64,000 bases of DNA from Dysidea avara (lineage: Eukaryota; Porifera; Demospongiae; Dictyoceratida; Dysideidae): assembly GCF_963678975.1 (NCBI RefSeq), contig NC_089280.1, forward strand, positions 19,025,863 through 19,089,862, in the 5' to 3' direction. The position numbers and the translations under genes were made by a program. Shown in pieces: positions 1-11,040 of the stretch. Within the stretch, counting starts at the first letter, position 1, and the number at the start of each line of letters is the position of its first letter. The notes under the pieces are model-generated. The model saw only the letters and a program-made list of their open reading frames with translations, was not told where the DNA came from and made no database searches.

Positions 1-310
1 CTAGGTCTGTTGTTATTTATCTGTGTTAACTATCCTACTGTCAATATATTATATGCTGGTGATATATGAAAGTTGTGACTAGAACAGATTCTTTAATGCG
101 CCATTGCACAGCTTTTCATCTGGCTAGATGCCAGCAAATCGTAATAAAGTGTACCAAAGTTTACATGTACTTATTGGGTCTTGACAATCCACCTATAGCT
201 ATGGTAGGAAACTGTGCTTACCATTTGATAGTATTGTATTGAGACAAGTTTCTACTGTATAATATCTGGGAGTGTCTGACCAGCATTTAACCTGGTAATG
301 TCTTATGGAG
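1..310 (+). mobile_element. decayed LINE reverse-transcriptase fragment
   Basis: Conceptual translation starts with an LGLLLFICVN-like stretch and soon after YAGDI, which match the GxLLGPLLF and YADD blocks of non-LTR reverse transcriptases. Stops are frequent, so it is a dead remnant cut by the window edge. A diverged relative lies at 17620-18300, which shares the stretch around 'gctttttatgtggctag'. No open frame survives, so assignment rests on motif spacing only. Confidence 0.5.
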
Positions 311-485
311 AGCTTCTACATTTGTTGCAAACACAGTTAGGGTAACTATATTACTTTTGTAACTAAGTTATGTAATAGACTGCTTTTAAAGTAACTAGTA
401 ACACAGCCTTAGCAACTTGTAACTAGGAATAACTGTCTGAAAAGTACGTACGTACCTCTACGTTGCAATATTAAATAGTTACAAT

Positions 486-886
486 TAGGGCTGGGCGGCA
501 TTGGAGTTTCGCTTCACGATATATCGTGCAGAAATATATCACGATATTACTATTTATCGCGGTTATTAAAGATGACTGCTATATTAGAGTAGCTGACTGC
601 TTTATTAGGGTATCTCGATCCTAGCTGACTGTTCTATTAGAGTATCTCGATCTTTGCAAAAAAAAATTGACTAGCTAGTACTAGGTCCTTGTTTGCAGTA
701 GTATCACGTGATTATTTGAGGTGTATTATAACAACCTTAAGGGCTTAATAAGCTGTCACAAACACTAAAAATCGTAATAATATCGATATCGTGATATTAT
801 CGTTTCACCGAAATCTACGCGATACAGATATCGTTTCATTGCAATACCGCGGTATTACTATAATACCGAGAAACCGCCCAGCCCTA
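486..886. mobile_element. hAT-type MITE, 401 bp, perfect 8-bp target duplication
   Basis: The ends are inverted (TAGGGCTGGGCGG and CCGCCCAGCCCTA) and are flanked on both sides by GTTACAAT (478-485 and 887-894). An 8-bp target duplication with short terminal inverted repeats is the hAT superfamily pattern. There is no coding capacity. The interior is full of ATATCG/CGATAT palindromic runs. It carries three copies of the dyad module CTCTATTAGAG or its variants (573-653). Confidence 0.85.
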
Positions 887-894
887 GTTACAAT

Positions 895-1694
895 TATAGT
901 TACATAGTAACTACTAATCACACTTTAAAAGCAAGAACACTCTTCAATTTGGGCTTCAGTGTTTGTACCAGACATGCTACAGCGACATTAAGTAGACACA
1001 TTCTGTGTATTCAGCTTGAGTAATAGATAGACTAATAGCAATAATTGAAACCTCGATAGTAACTGAGCTGAAATGGCCATAGAATTATTTTCAAGAACTA
1101 TAGGAATACAAAGGAATATCTGAGCAAAATGATCATGAAAATGTTAGCAAACAAGCCTACGAAAGTAATTAAAGTGCTAGCAATGTAAATGAAAGTGATT
1201 AGTAACTACCCCATGGCAAGATTACTTGCCTTGAACCACTGGGATGGAGATACCATATCAGAAACACATTTTTGCCACTAAAAAAGTTCAATATTCTATA
1301 AGCCACTGGAAATACCATCTTATATCCCTCTTTTCACAGTGATTCTATACACAATCAAGATACTCTAATAGAGCAGTCAGTTAAATACTCTAATAGAACA
1401 GTCGCTGTATGTAAAACTATTAAGAATCCTCCTCTGAGTATAAGAGAACGTGCATCTGCAACACTAACCCATAGGCACACTTAGCTATGTAGCCTGCCAG
1501 TCGAACTTTAAATTAAGTGGGCCTTTTTATTTCATTCTTATAATATGACAATTTACTTAAGTTCATAGCTGAACTCATGTCTGTCACTGATCCCTGCATG
1601 CAGTTCTTGTAGACCACTCAGAAAGTATGATTTATTACTATGAGTTAGATATTACATCAAAAAATTCAGTCCTAAGACATGGAAAATACCTATA
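895..1694. other. non-coding stretch with one dyad-module pair
   Basis: No gene or credible open frame seen. 1353-1413 holds two minus-oriented copies of the dispersed module (TACTCTAATAGAGCAGTCA and a variant 27 bp on). The 1230-1300 part shows short inverted similarity to 18000-18060. Confidence 0.5.
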
Positions 1695-2422
1695 GCAGCT
1701 GTGGAGGCATCTCCCTGCTTTATGTAGCTACCTATACTACCCTGGTCATGGTGCATCCCTTTGTCAAGCTCTGGATCTTCTCCTGGTTCACTTACATTTT
1801 ACCTTAGCTGAGCATTTCAGATTCCATACTGCTGTTCAATTTTACCAAAGACATTACCATCTTATTTACATAACTGCATACTTTGTCTGTGATAGGCCAT
1901 GCTGGGCACAATTCTCATCATTTATAAGTATATTTGCTGAACGTTAGAGAAGCCTGCTCATAAAACAACAAATGATCATAAATAAATAGTGACCCCTAAT
2001 GATCCGTGATTAAGAATAGGATACTACAAGCACCTGATGAGACAAACATTGACTTGTATAAATTTTCCTTTTTTCCCTCTGTGATTAAACTTTGGAACCT
2101 CCCTACATAGTTAATTCCCCTAATTTTTGTAATAACATATGTAATTATATCTGTGTGTTATGTGATTTCTACACAGTAAAAACAAATAATAATAATACTG
2201 GCTGAGAAGTTGGAAGATGAAAAAAGTGTATTGTTCCGCTATAGACTACCATCAATTCATTTTGTTTCTCTTTTTTTGGTAACACACCATTTTAATATCC
2301 CGAACAAGATCCAAGATCCCATTTAACATTCTATCCTTATCTACTCGGGATGCTTTTCGTCATGCTGTTAAGAATTTTTTTTGGTGCCATGTAATATTTT
2401 GTGTGTACTCTGTTTTCATGTG
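1695..2422 (+). mobile_element. LINE 3' portion, interrupted by the LTR element
   Basis: Translation gives decayed C-terminal LINE ORF2 blocks, including a DLYKFSFFPSVIKLWN-like stretch that corresponds to the conserved SFFPRTIRLWNSLP tail of CR1-like elements. A close second copy is at 30985-31725. The LTR retrotransposon 2423-7427 splits this LINE; its 3' tail resumes at 7428. Stops and gaps make it a fossil LINE. The same unit is the left end of the larger duplicated block. Confidence 0.65.
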
Positions 2423-2673
2423 TGTAACAGCACGCCAGCCGCCAGAGGAATCAGGGCAAGAAGAATCCAAGGAAGAATCGCAGCTTAACAGTTCACTTTA
2501 TTGAGGGCTAATTTGGAAGGCAACAATATACATTTAAATGCCCTATTTATACAACAAAACATGTAGTGACCTCAATGACGTGTCATGTAGTGATACAAAT
2601 AACAAAATAAAAAATCAGGTGATAACAGTCAGTCAGTCAAGTGAGTGTCACTCCATTCAGCTTCTCTATCACA
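2423..2673 (-). repeat. downstream (3') LTR, 251 bp
   Basis: Direct repeat of 7177-7427 with about two mismatches, bounded by TG...CA. The pol frame ends inside it. Confidence 0.95.
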
Positions 2674-5600
2674 CTCCTCCCTCCTTCTTCAGTATCACAC
2701 AGCTCTGTTGAGACATCTTCCCAGTATGGTAATCTGGAGAGAGCATCTGCGTTAGCATTATCAGTACCCTTCCTATGTTGCACTTGGAAGATATACGGCT
2801 GTAATGCCAGACTCCACCTCATCAGTCTACTATTGTGATTCTTGAATTTTGTGAGCCACTGTAAGGCTCTATGATCTGTCTGAATCACAAACTCTCTGCC
2901 CAGCAAGTAAACTTCAAAAGCTTCGATACCCAATTTAACAGCCAAACACTCCTTCTCAACTGTCGAGAACCGCTGCTCTCTAGGTAGAAGCTTCTTGCTA
3001 AAGAAGGATACTGGGTGATCATGTCCCTGATCATCCTGCTGGCTCAGGACAGCTCCAACCCCTACTTCGGAGGCATCTGTCTGCAAAATAAAAGATTTAG
3101 TGAAGTCTGCATTTTTCAAAACAGCAGATGACAACATTATTTCCTTTAGCTTACTAAAGGCCTTGCTACCTTCATCATCTAAACTCACATGTTCCGGAAC
3201 TGACTTTCTGGTGAGGTTGGTGAGAGGTGTAGCAATAGTGGCATAGTGAGGAATAAAACGTCTATAGTAGCCAGTTAATCCAAGGAAGGATCGCACTTGC
3301 TTCTTGGTTGTCAGAAGCGGAAACTGGGCTATTGCTTGAAGCTTGCCCCTCTCTGGCTTCACCACTCCATTCCCCACCACATGCCCTAAATACTTACACT
3401 CTGTCATAGCCAACTGGCACTTAGAAGGTTTAGCTGTCAAACCCAATGACTGAAGACGCTTCAACACTGCCTGGAGGTGTTCCAGGTGATCTTCCCAAGA
3501 ACTGCTAAACACAATGAGGTCGTCGAGGTAGGCACTGGCAAACTTGTTCATTCCTCTAATAACATGATCCATCATGCGTTGGAATGTAGCCGGTGCCCCA
3601 CACAGACCGAATGGCATCATACGGAACTGATATAACCCCTGGGGTGTGATAAAAGCAGTCTTGGGACGATCCTCTACAGCAACTGGCACCTGCCAATATC
3701 CCTTCGCCAGATCTAGAGTGGATATGTATCTAGCCTGACCCACCTGGTCCAGGATATCATCCCCCCGTGGCATCGGGTAAGCATCAACCCGTGTCACAGC
3801 ATTAAGTCTTCTGTAATCCACGCACAGCCGGATGGTGTTGTCCTTCTTCTTAACAACCACAACTGGTGAGGCCCATTCACTGCTGCAGGGCTCAATAATG
3901 CCCTCAGCCAGCATCGTCTCTACTTCCTTTTCTACAGCTTCTCTATACACATGTGGCAACCGGTATGGCTGCTGACGGACTGGAGTATCTCCTCTAATGT
4001 GAATGTGGTGTTGACAGACTGAAGTCCGTCCACATTTACCACTCATCACCGTCTTAAACTTCGCCAGCAAGTCATACAACTGCCTCAACTGTTGCTTAGA
4101 CAGCTGGTCACTTACAATAGGAGCATCACTACCCTCACACTTCCATGTGGGCATGAACTCCTCTTCCATGTCCATTTGTTCAATTGACCAAAAACTTGTA
4201 GCTACTGGTGGATACCACTTCTTCAGCATATTTACATGAAATACATTCTTCCTCTTCCTCTTATTTGGCATCAACACCTCATAATTCACCTTACCTACCC
4301 TGCGTAGTATGCGATATGGCCCTTGCCACTGAGCTAACAACTTATTACTACTAGTAGGTAACAACACAAGTACCTCCTCATCTGGCTGTAGCTCTCTCTG
4401 CCTAGCTGTCTGATCATACCACTTCTTCTGCTGTCCCTGTGCTGCTCTAACATTCTCTTCCACCAGCTCAGTCATCTCCTCCAACCGTTCACGTACTAAG
4501 AGAATATGTGACACAACACTCTCATCACTCTTCTTGTCGGCTTCCCACACTTCTTTAAGCACATCGAGTGGACCTCTAACTTCTCTTCCATATAGAAGCT
4601 CAAATGGGGAGAATCCTGTTGTGTCCTGGGGAACCTCACGATAAGCGAACAAAATGTAAGGAAGCAGCCTGTCCCAGTCTCGTCCCTCCTTATTAACAAG
4701 CTTCCTCAAGAGCGACTTCAGGGTCTTATTGAACCTCTCTACCAATCCATCAGTCTGCGGATGGTAAGGAGATGTACGGATCTGGTGTATCCGCAAGAGG
4801 TTGTACAACTCCTTAAGAAGTTGCGACATGAAGTTAGTGCCTTGATCCGACAGAATCTCTCTTGGAATGCCCACACAAGCAAATAACTGGATCAGGTGCT
4901 CTGCCACTGTACCTGCATCAATGGAACGAAGAGGCATGGCCTCTGGATACCTAGTAGCATAGTCGCACACTACCAATATATACTGGTTACCTCTTCTACC
5001 GCGGGGCAGAGGACCAACAATGTCCAAAGCTATACGCTCAAAAGGCTCCTTCATTATTGGTAGAGGTATTAGAGGTACTCTCCGATGGCTTCCCTTTGCA
5101 GTACGGTGACATTCAGGGCATCGGCGACGGTAGTCTGCCACATCATGGAATAGAGCTGGCCAAAAGAACCGTCTACTGATTCTCTTAACAGTCTTGTCTC
5201 TACCAAGGTGACCTGCTAGTGGGATAGTGTGAGCCAACTTACACACTATCTGGTGGAACTGCTCTGGTAAAACCAGTTGTTCTACAGCTTCCCCTGATTT
5301 TTTCTTCGGGGTCCACACATGATACAGCAGACCATCTTGCTCAACAAACTGCTTAGGGCTTCTCCCCCTCATATCCCGAATGCCCGGAACCTCATCCTGC
5401 AGCTTACGCAGCTCCTGTTTAGACTGATTCACATTGGGGATATCTTCTTGAAGCCTCTTAAGACATGCCCATTCATACCGGTCCTTCCTCTTGTCTGATC
5501 GTGACTTCTTTGATCTTACAGCCCTATCATCAACAAACATGTCATCACCAAAATCAAACTCACCTGACAACACAAACTGCTCGTTGCTATCCGCACTAGG

Positions 5601-5939
5601 AGAAACACTCATTTGCTCCTCCGGTTGTCCCGTGGCTACCTCAGGTTCCTGTACAGGCTCTACACTACTGGAAGAATCAGTTGATTCCCCTTGCTCTAAC
5701 TGGGCTGCCTGTGCTAGGGCCTGACGCCTAGTAACCACCATGAGGGCCTGTCCACCATCATTGGCTCTCAACAAATTCAACAGCTCAGGAACATCTGTCC
5801 CCAACAACACGGACTGTGGTAAAGTCTCGTGATACCGCAGCCTCCACTGACACAGCCTGTCCATGCACTTCCAACTCCACATTGGCAAGAGGATACACCA
5901 CAGTATCCCCGTGAGCACACTGGACTGTAACAGCCTCAC
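2637..5939 (-). CDS. retrotransposon Pol: integrase - reverse transcriptase - RNase H
   Basis: 1100-residue frame. In order: a zinc-binding HHCC domain (about residues 237-277); an integrase core with D307, D365 (SDQGTNF) and E401 (VERFNK); a GPY-type integrase tail near 540-575; reverse transcriptase (about 650-870) with CVDYRRLN, PFGLCGAPATFQRMM and catalytic YLDD at 804-807; the connection segment FLGLTGYYRRFIP; then RNase H with TDAS (954-957) and TDHRALQWL. Ordinary Ty3/gypsy Pol has integrase last; here it is first, the defining feature of Gmr1-like elements. The frame overlaps the gag-protease frame in another register, an arrangement the family commonly handles by recoding. It is the element's own gene, not a host gene. 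Confidence 0.95.
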   Translation of the reverse strand: MRLLQSSVLTGILWCILLPMWSWKCMDRLCQWRLRYHETLPQSVLLGTDVPELLNLLRANDGGQALMVVTRRQALAQAAQLEQGESTDSSSSVEPVQEPEVATGQPEEQMSVSPSADSNEQFVLSGEFDFGDDMFVDDRAVRSKKSRSDKRKDRYEWACLKRLQEDIPNVNQSKQELRKLQDEVPGIRDMRGRSPKQFVEQDGLLYHVWTPKKKSGEAVEQLVLPEQFHQIVCKLAHTIPLAGHLGRDKTVKRISRRFFWPALFHDVADYRRRCPECHRTAKGSHRRVPLIPLPIMKEPFERIALDIVGPLPRGRRGNQYILVVCDYATRYPEAMPLRSIDAGTVAEHLIQLFACVGIPREILSDQGTNFMSQLLKELYNLLRIHQIRTSPYHPQTDGLVERFNKTLKSLLRKLVNKEGRDWDRLLPYILFAYREVPQDTTGFSPFELLYGREVRGPLDVLKEVWEADKKSDESVVSHILLVRERLEEMTELVEENVRAAQGQQKKWYDQTARQRELQPDEEVLVLLPTSSNKLLAQWQGPYRILRRVGKVNYEVLMPNKRKRKNVFHVNMLKKWYPPVATSFWSIEQMDMEEEFMPTWKCEGSDAPIVSDQLSKQQLRQLYDLLAKFKTVMSGKCGRTSVCQHHIHIRGDTPVRQQPYRLPHVYREAVEKEVETMLAEGIIEPCSSEWASPVVVVKKKDNTIRLCVDYRRLNAVTRVDAYPMPRGDDILDQVGQARYISTLDLAKGYWQVPVAVEDRPKTAFITPQGLYQFRMMPFGLCGAPATFQRMMDHVIRGMNKFASAYLDDLIVFSSSWEDHLEHLQAVLKRLQSLGLTAKPSKCQLAMTECKYLGHVVGNGVVKPERGKLQAIAQFPLLTTKKQVRSFLGLTGYYRRFIPHYATIATPLTNLTRKSVPEHVSLDDEGSKAFSKLKEIMLSSAVLKNADFTKSFILQTDASEVGVGAVLSQQDDQGHDHPVSFFSKKLLPREQRFSTVEKECLAVKLGIEAFEVYLLGREFVIQTDHRALQWLTKFKNHNSRLMRWSLALQPYIFQVQHRKGTDNANADALSRLPYWEDVSTELCDTEEGGRSVIEKLNGVTLT

Positions 5940-7134
5940 CCTGTCTCAGCTTCTCGTCACTGACAAGGTCACTATGGACTAAGGTCCTAGAACAACCAGT
6001 ATCTAATACAATATCAGATACCAACTGACCTTCCACCATACCCTCACACCTACTCAAAAACTTACTCTTAGAGGATTTGTAAGGACTCCTTGCCCCACAA
6101 TAAAATGAGCCACTTGGGCATTGCCTTGACGTATGCCCCCTACCTCCACAATTGTAACATACTAAGGGCTTGTCCTCCCGTTTCTTCCTCTCTCCCTTTA
6201 CAGCAGTCTCTCCCTTCGTAGCATCCTCCCCTTTTGAGGACACTCCTGTTGCCACTTTCGTAGGGCAGTCTCTCGCCAGATGACCAGGTTGCTTACAGGT
6301 AAAACATGTCCTTTGGCTGCTTTTCTTTGGCTCCATACCAGGAACCCAAAGATCCCGCTTCCTGGCTTGTCTGTAGTCCTCAGCCAGTCGACCAGCTTCC
6401 TCACTAGTCCGCGGTTTCCTCTCCTTGACCCATACTTTAATCTCCTCAGGCAGGACCTCCACAAATTGCTCCTTCACCAACTCATCGACCACTGCCTGGC
6501 GATCTGCACGTCCCTTCAGCCACTTTTCTGCCAGATCCTGGATACGGATAACAAGCTCCACAGGAGTTTCATTCTCCTTTGGCCTCACATCACGGAATCG
6601 TCGTCGGTAGGTCTCTTCATTGATGTCGTAACGACGAAAAATGGCTGCTTTCACTCTGTCATAGTCCTTTGCGTCGTGGTCGCTCATTGCAGCATAAGCC
6701 AATCGTGCCTTCCCAGTAAGTTGAGGGGCTAGAATTGCTGCCCGCTTGTCTCTGTCCACGCCATGGGCTTCCACAGCTCTCTCGAAGGTGGTGAGAAAAG
6801 CTTCGATGTTATCATTCTCAGCCAGTTTCGTAAGCTTTAGCGACTCTGGTACCACCTCTACACGACGCGGCCTTCCCTCGGTTAGCCCTCGAACTAATTC
6901 TTCATAGTGCCTCCTGCTGGTTTCCCGTTCAAGGCGTCTCTCTTCGTCATATTGGCAACGTTCCTCTAGTCGTGCCTTCTCGAAGAGTTCGTCTCGTTCT
7001 TCTCTACGGTTCTCCTCTTGTCTGCGGGATTCCTCCATCCAGGCCTTCAGTAGCTCTGCTACTTCTGACATTGCTGGTTCTGTCTCAGGTTGGTAGCTCC
7101 TCCCCGAGCGCAGCATACGCGAGCTAGCTAGCAA
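5785..7134 (-). CDS. retrotransposon Gag with SCAN-like capsid, zinc knuckles and protease
   Basis: 449-residue frame. A charged, Glu/Arg-rich coiled-coil-like stretch spans residues 33-80. Residues about 172-256 hold a SCAN-like capsid block (RRRFRDVRPKENETPVEL, then EQFVEVLP and WVKERKP), which has the typical SCAN signature. Two CCHC zinc knuckles follow (C277-C290, C326-C339) and then an aspartic protease start with DTGCS (378-382). SCAN domains of vertebrate zinc-finger proteins are known to derive from Gmr1-like Gag, which agrees with the integrase-first Pol downstream. The ATG lies about 40 bp after the upstream LTR. Gag would form particles packing the element RNA. Confidence 0.9.
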   Translation of the reverse strand: MLASSRMLRSGRSYQPETEPAMSEVAELLKAWMEESRRQEENRREERDELFEKARLEERCQYDEERRLERETSRRHYEELVRGLTEGRPRRVEVVPESLKLTKLAENDNIEAFLTTFERAVEAHGVDRDKRAAILAPQLTGKARLAYAAMSDHDAKDYDRVKAAIFRRYDINEETYRRRFRDVRPKENETPVELVIRIQDLAEKWLKGRADRQAVVDELVKEQFVEVLPEEIKVWVKERKPRTSEEAGRLAEDYRQARKRDLWVPGMEPKKSSQRTCFTCKQPGHLARDCPTKVATGVSSKGEDATKGETAVKGERKKREDKPLVCYNCGGRGHTSRQCPSGSFYCGARSPYKSSKSKFLSRCEGMVEGQLVSDIVLDTGCSRTLVHSDLVSDEKLRQGEAVTVQCAHGDTVVYPLANVELEVHGQAVSVEAAVSRDFTTVRVVGDRCS

Positions 7135-7176
7135 GCTTAGTAGCTGTAGAACGAATCGACCACTCCTGTCACCAGG

Positions 7177-7427
7177 TGTAACAGCACGCCAGCCGCCAGA
7201 GGAATCAGGGCAAGAAGAATCCGAGGAAGAATCGCAGCTTAACAGTTCACTTTATTGAGGGCTAATTTGGAAGGCAACAATATACATTTAAATGCCCTAT
7301 TTATACAACAAAACATGTAGTGACCTCAATGACGTGTCATGTAGTGATACAAATAACAAAATAAAAAATCAGGTGATAACAGTCAGTCAGTCAAGTGAGC
7401 GTCACTCCATTCAGCTTCTCTATCACA
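7177..7427 (-). repeat. upstream (5') LTR, 251 bp
   Basis: Direct repeat of 2423-2673, bounded by TG...CA and followed by the target duplication ATGTG at 7428-7432. It presumably holds the element's promoter; I cannot single out a start site. Confidence 0.95.
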
Positions 7428-7610
7428 ATGTGATTTTTTGTAAATAGCTTTATTTTTCTGTGTATTGTTTGAGTGTTTTTGTATGTAGTAGGTAGTTTTG
7501 TGTGTGTATATAATTATGTAAAGTTTGTGGGGAAGCACCTTTGTGCAGGCATCGCCTTTTGGTGCCACCCCTTCCTCTTTGGATAAAATAGATAATAAAT
7601 AAATAAAATA
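7428..7610 (+). mobile_element. 3' tail of the LINE split by the LTR element
   Basis: Continues the LINE of 1695-2422 and matches 31722-31910. It ends in an AATAAATAAATAAA-type tail near 7590-7610, typical of CR1/L2-like LINE 3' ends. ATGTG at 7428-7432 is the duplicated target. Confidence 0.65.
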
Positions 7611-7854
7611 GCTACAATCTCTCACTACGTGTGGTAAGCATGCAATCCATTCACACTCATTAAACCATGTTCAGTTAAAAGATCAATGCCTAAGCATTGT
7701 ACTCTTTCTAAAATTGATAAGCTATATAGTTAAGACTCAAGACACCATTGTATTTCTGCCGTGCATTGCAGAAGTTCCAAGAAACACTCAGAAAGTGATG
7801 GCATGATATGATACTGAGTAGTGAGGATCAGTAGACAAAAACTAATGTGTATAG

Positions 7855-9489
7855 TAGTGTTGTTTTAGTTAACTAAAACTAAAAGTGGTTTTAGTTAGGG
7901 CTTTTACTTTTAGTTATCTGAAACTAAAACTTAAGTTTTTCTAATTTGTCAAAAGACTAAAACTAAAAGTGCCTCAATTTTTACATGGAAACTTGTACTA
8001 AAACTAAAAATATCATTTAATATTTTGCAAAAAACTGAAACTAAAACTAAAAGTACTTGCCAAGTATACAAATAATTAAAATTAAAACTAAAAGTACTTA
8101 CCACCTACAATTGTAAAAGTTGTTGATTGTTTAAAACTAAAACTAAAAGTACCTTGCTATATTGTAGTAACACATGTAGCTAAGTATTCACTATACACAT
8201 CCTATCTGCCAGTGTATATAAAAGTAACTAAAAGTGTTTTGCTATAAAGATATTTAATAATCATCACAAGGGTTTAATGCTAAAAAGTTGGAATTGTAAC
8301 ATTGTCTCATTTCAGGTTCGCCTCATGTAGTTTACAGGAAATTTCCCATTATCACGATAATGCGATAATGAAACTTTTCTCGATAATAATGATAATCAAT
8401 TATTCACGATTATCACACAGCACTACTTAATACAATCACACAAACACTGTTTGCCATGTGGCACTTGTCCACCACTGTCTAGTGATGGTGGTCGTTTTGG
8501 TAACTTGTGCAGGGTTCCACAGTTCTCCTATATTTGACACCACAGGAATTTCTAACGTCATCCTACCAATCCTAACGAAACCCTGCATGCACTATCATGC
8601 CTCAAGCTAACCTTTGAGTTGGAGGCAACTCATGGAATTCTACCCCTTGAGTCTCGCATGTGGGTGCATATCCTCCCCCAGCCTGACATGTATCTTATTT
8701 ATTATTGATCAATTTTTGTTTGTTTCATTATTATTCATACACTGCTTATATTATTCACAATATATACACATATTTTGGGTGTAGTCTCCTAGATCTAGGG
8801 GTGGGCTTTGGGAGAGACAAACTTTTTCCTACTTTCCGTGTGGCTATCTGTGCACTCTTTTCTGACACATACTTTTTGAGAGTTATCCTGATTATAATGT
8901 TCATTGTTTCCTTCCTACTTTGCATTGTGGAACCCATTTACCCTATTGCATCTACCTGGTCATCAACTACAAGCTGTCAGTAAGTAACATACCGCATACC
9001 TCTAACATTAACATTGTTTAATTAAACTCCATTAAATACATCAGTGCAACTAGCATACGTATTTGCATCTAAATCCAAAAGCCATGTGGTTATATGTGAT
9101 ATTTTTGGCCAGAAAATACCTAATGATCATATTTAGTACTATGGTATTGTTTTGAATGGCACGTACAGTATACCGTATGGATAACTGAAACTATAAAACC
9201 CTTGAAATCTAAGATCTAAAACTATAACTAAAATGTATTGAAGATGGCAACTAAAACTTTAACTGAAACTATAAAAATCTAGCATCTAAAACTGTAACTA
9301 TAACTAAAATGTATTGAAGATGGTAACTAAAACTGAAACTTTAACTAAAACTATAAATTTCTAACATCTTAAACTATAACTAAAATATATTAATGATGGT
9401 AACTAAAGCTAAAAACTTTAACTAAAACTCTTTTCTATCTACAGCTATAACTAAAACTAAAAGTCAAATGCCTTACTAAAACAACACTA
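7855..9489. mobile_element. non-coding hAT-like element, 1635 bp
   Basis: Terminal inverted repeats TAGTGTTGTTTTAGT and ACTAAAACAACACTA are flanked by 8-bp near-identical direct repeats (GTGTATAG at 7847-7854, GTATATAG at 9490-9497). The paralogous block near 32147-32155 lacks the element, which confirms an insertion. Both ends carry many copies of AACTAAAACTAAAAGT-like subterminal repeats (7860-8260 and 9180-9480). No transposase frame is present, so it would be non-autonomous. The middle (8270-9170), including an AT-rich GATAAT palindromic patch at 8340-8430, may be a further insertion. Confidence 0.8.
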
Positions 9490-11040
9490 GTATATAGTGG
9501 TTTTAAACATCAAGTTTTAAGCATTATACAATTAAAACCTTGCCAGCGTCTGGGGGTTGTGCCCCCAAACCCTAGCATCTGAGTCCTACTACCACTAGAA
9601 ACCCCCCGTTAGAAATCCTAGACCCGCCAATGGCTTGTAAACCTTCACCATAATGTAGTCAAAAACATATTCTTCGTTTGCATACTTTCTGTACACAGGT
9701 CTCTACTCAATAAGATAGTTCTGTACAACTAACTAGAGTGATCAGTGCACTATGGGATGCCATTTGTGCCAAAATTAGGCATAAAAGTTTGTTCTATAAT
9801 ATCTATGATTTACGCTAATTTACTACAATATACTAAATCTATAGAATGATTTACTGTAGATATGAGCCATAACCAGCTTATCACAACTGACACAGAACCA
9901 GTGGATATATACTTATGATGCCAGCCATCAATTTTACATAACACATCTTCTGACAATGCAACTTTACATAACACATCTTCCGACAATGCAACTCACTGCA
10001 TGCAGTGCAAAACCATGACATGCAATGTTCACATTGTATCATGTACCAAGATGCTTCACTACATAATCACAATTGTGTTGATCAGAATCTTCTAGTTTGA
10101 CTCATACATGGTAATGCATGGAGCAAGTGCTAAGAGTATACTGTAACAATGTCTTAACACACTGTTTCTAGTCAAGTACAGCAGGTGTAGATGCTTTAAG
10201 CTATTAAAATGAAACTTCATGCTTCCCACAAGTCAAAGGTATATAACACTGGCAAACATAAATACTAAATCCTTTGTAAGGCTGCTCTCCAGGCCAGTAG
10301 TGACAGCAACAAAGATAATTATAAGACCCATCACATAGTGAATTGCACAACAACCCTTACCACATTATATTATCCAATTCATTGATGCACTTTTATTGCA
10401 CTCACTGACAAACATAGCTATAAATATAAATGAATAAGATAATACAGAAAGCTCAAGATTACTTGCCTCACACTAAGGCATTCGGCAAGTACCTGCATTA
10501 AATTAAAATTTTCACACGGTTAAAAGTTATTCACTGCAACTCAAAAACTACAATATAGTATACCTATTTCTACGTGTATGGGTAGTACTCTAGATGCCAA
10601 ATCAGGGTAATGGAGTATCACTTCTCTCCTTACCTATCACCCAGATGGGAACAGCAGATTGCTTTACCTTTCATAAAATTTATGCATGCTGTTGTTCTGG
10701 TTCACCAGGTCAAATGTGTTATTCTTGTGTCAGTGTGTCCTGTGATATACACCACCATTCCAAGCAGTTTGTTTGATTTAAAATATTGTGTAGGCGTGCA
10801 TTCAAGCCATTCATGTTTGGGAGTAAGATTGAGAATTTTAGCCATAATATAATATGTAGTCATCTGCATGTGTGACATCATTTCTGTTAAATATGGGTTC
10901 TCATGTGTCAGTGTGCATCCTATGGTATATACCCACCATTATGTAATCAACAAGCATGCAGTTTATAAACATTGTGTAGGCATGTATCCATGCATGTTTG
11001 TGTCAATTGTGTGGGAGTAAGATTCCTTATCTTATAAGTA
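9490..11040. repeat. duplicated block, partner at about 32150-33620
   Basis: Runs in the same direction as 32150-33620 with roughly 90 percent identity by eye and small indels; for example the stretch from 10594 matches from 33198. With 7611-7854 and the LINE part it forms one long segmental duplication whose copies are 29 kb (left ends) to about 23 kb (right ends) apart. No credible gene; the 60-80 codon frames near 10600 are not conserved in frame in the partner. Confidence 0.8.

Larger units (their letters stand above)
2423..7427 (-). mobile_element. Gmr1-like Ty3/gypsy LTR retrotransposon, 5005 bp, looks whole
   Basis: The element reads on the minus strand. Two 251-bp LTRs (7177-7427 upstream, 2423-2673 downstream) start TGTAACAG and end TATCACA and are flanked by the 5-bp duplication ATGTG (2418-2422, 7428-7432). 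A TGGTGACAGGAG primer-binding-like site follows the upstream LTR near 7159-7174. A polypurine tract (GAAGAAGGAGGGAGGAG on the minus strand, 2674-2690) precedes the downstream LTR. Two long overlapping open frames carry Gag-protease and integrase-RT-RNase H. Integrase before RT is the order of the Gmr1-like clade, not of ordinary gypsy elements. The LTRs differ at about two sites by eye, so the insertion is young. No obvious break is seen in the two main frames. Confidence 0.95.

Noticed and set aside
10594-10852. 60-80-codon frames partly kept at 33214-33567
   Set aside because: The similarity is explained by DNA-level duplication; frames shift and stop differently in the two copies.
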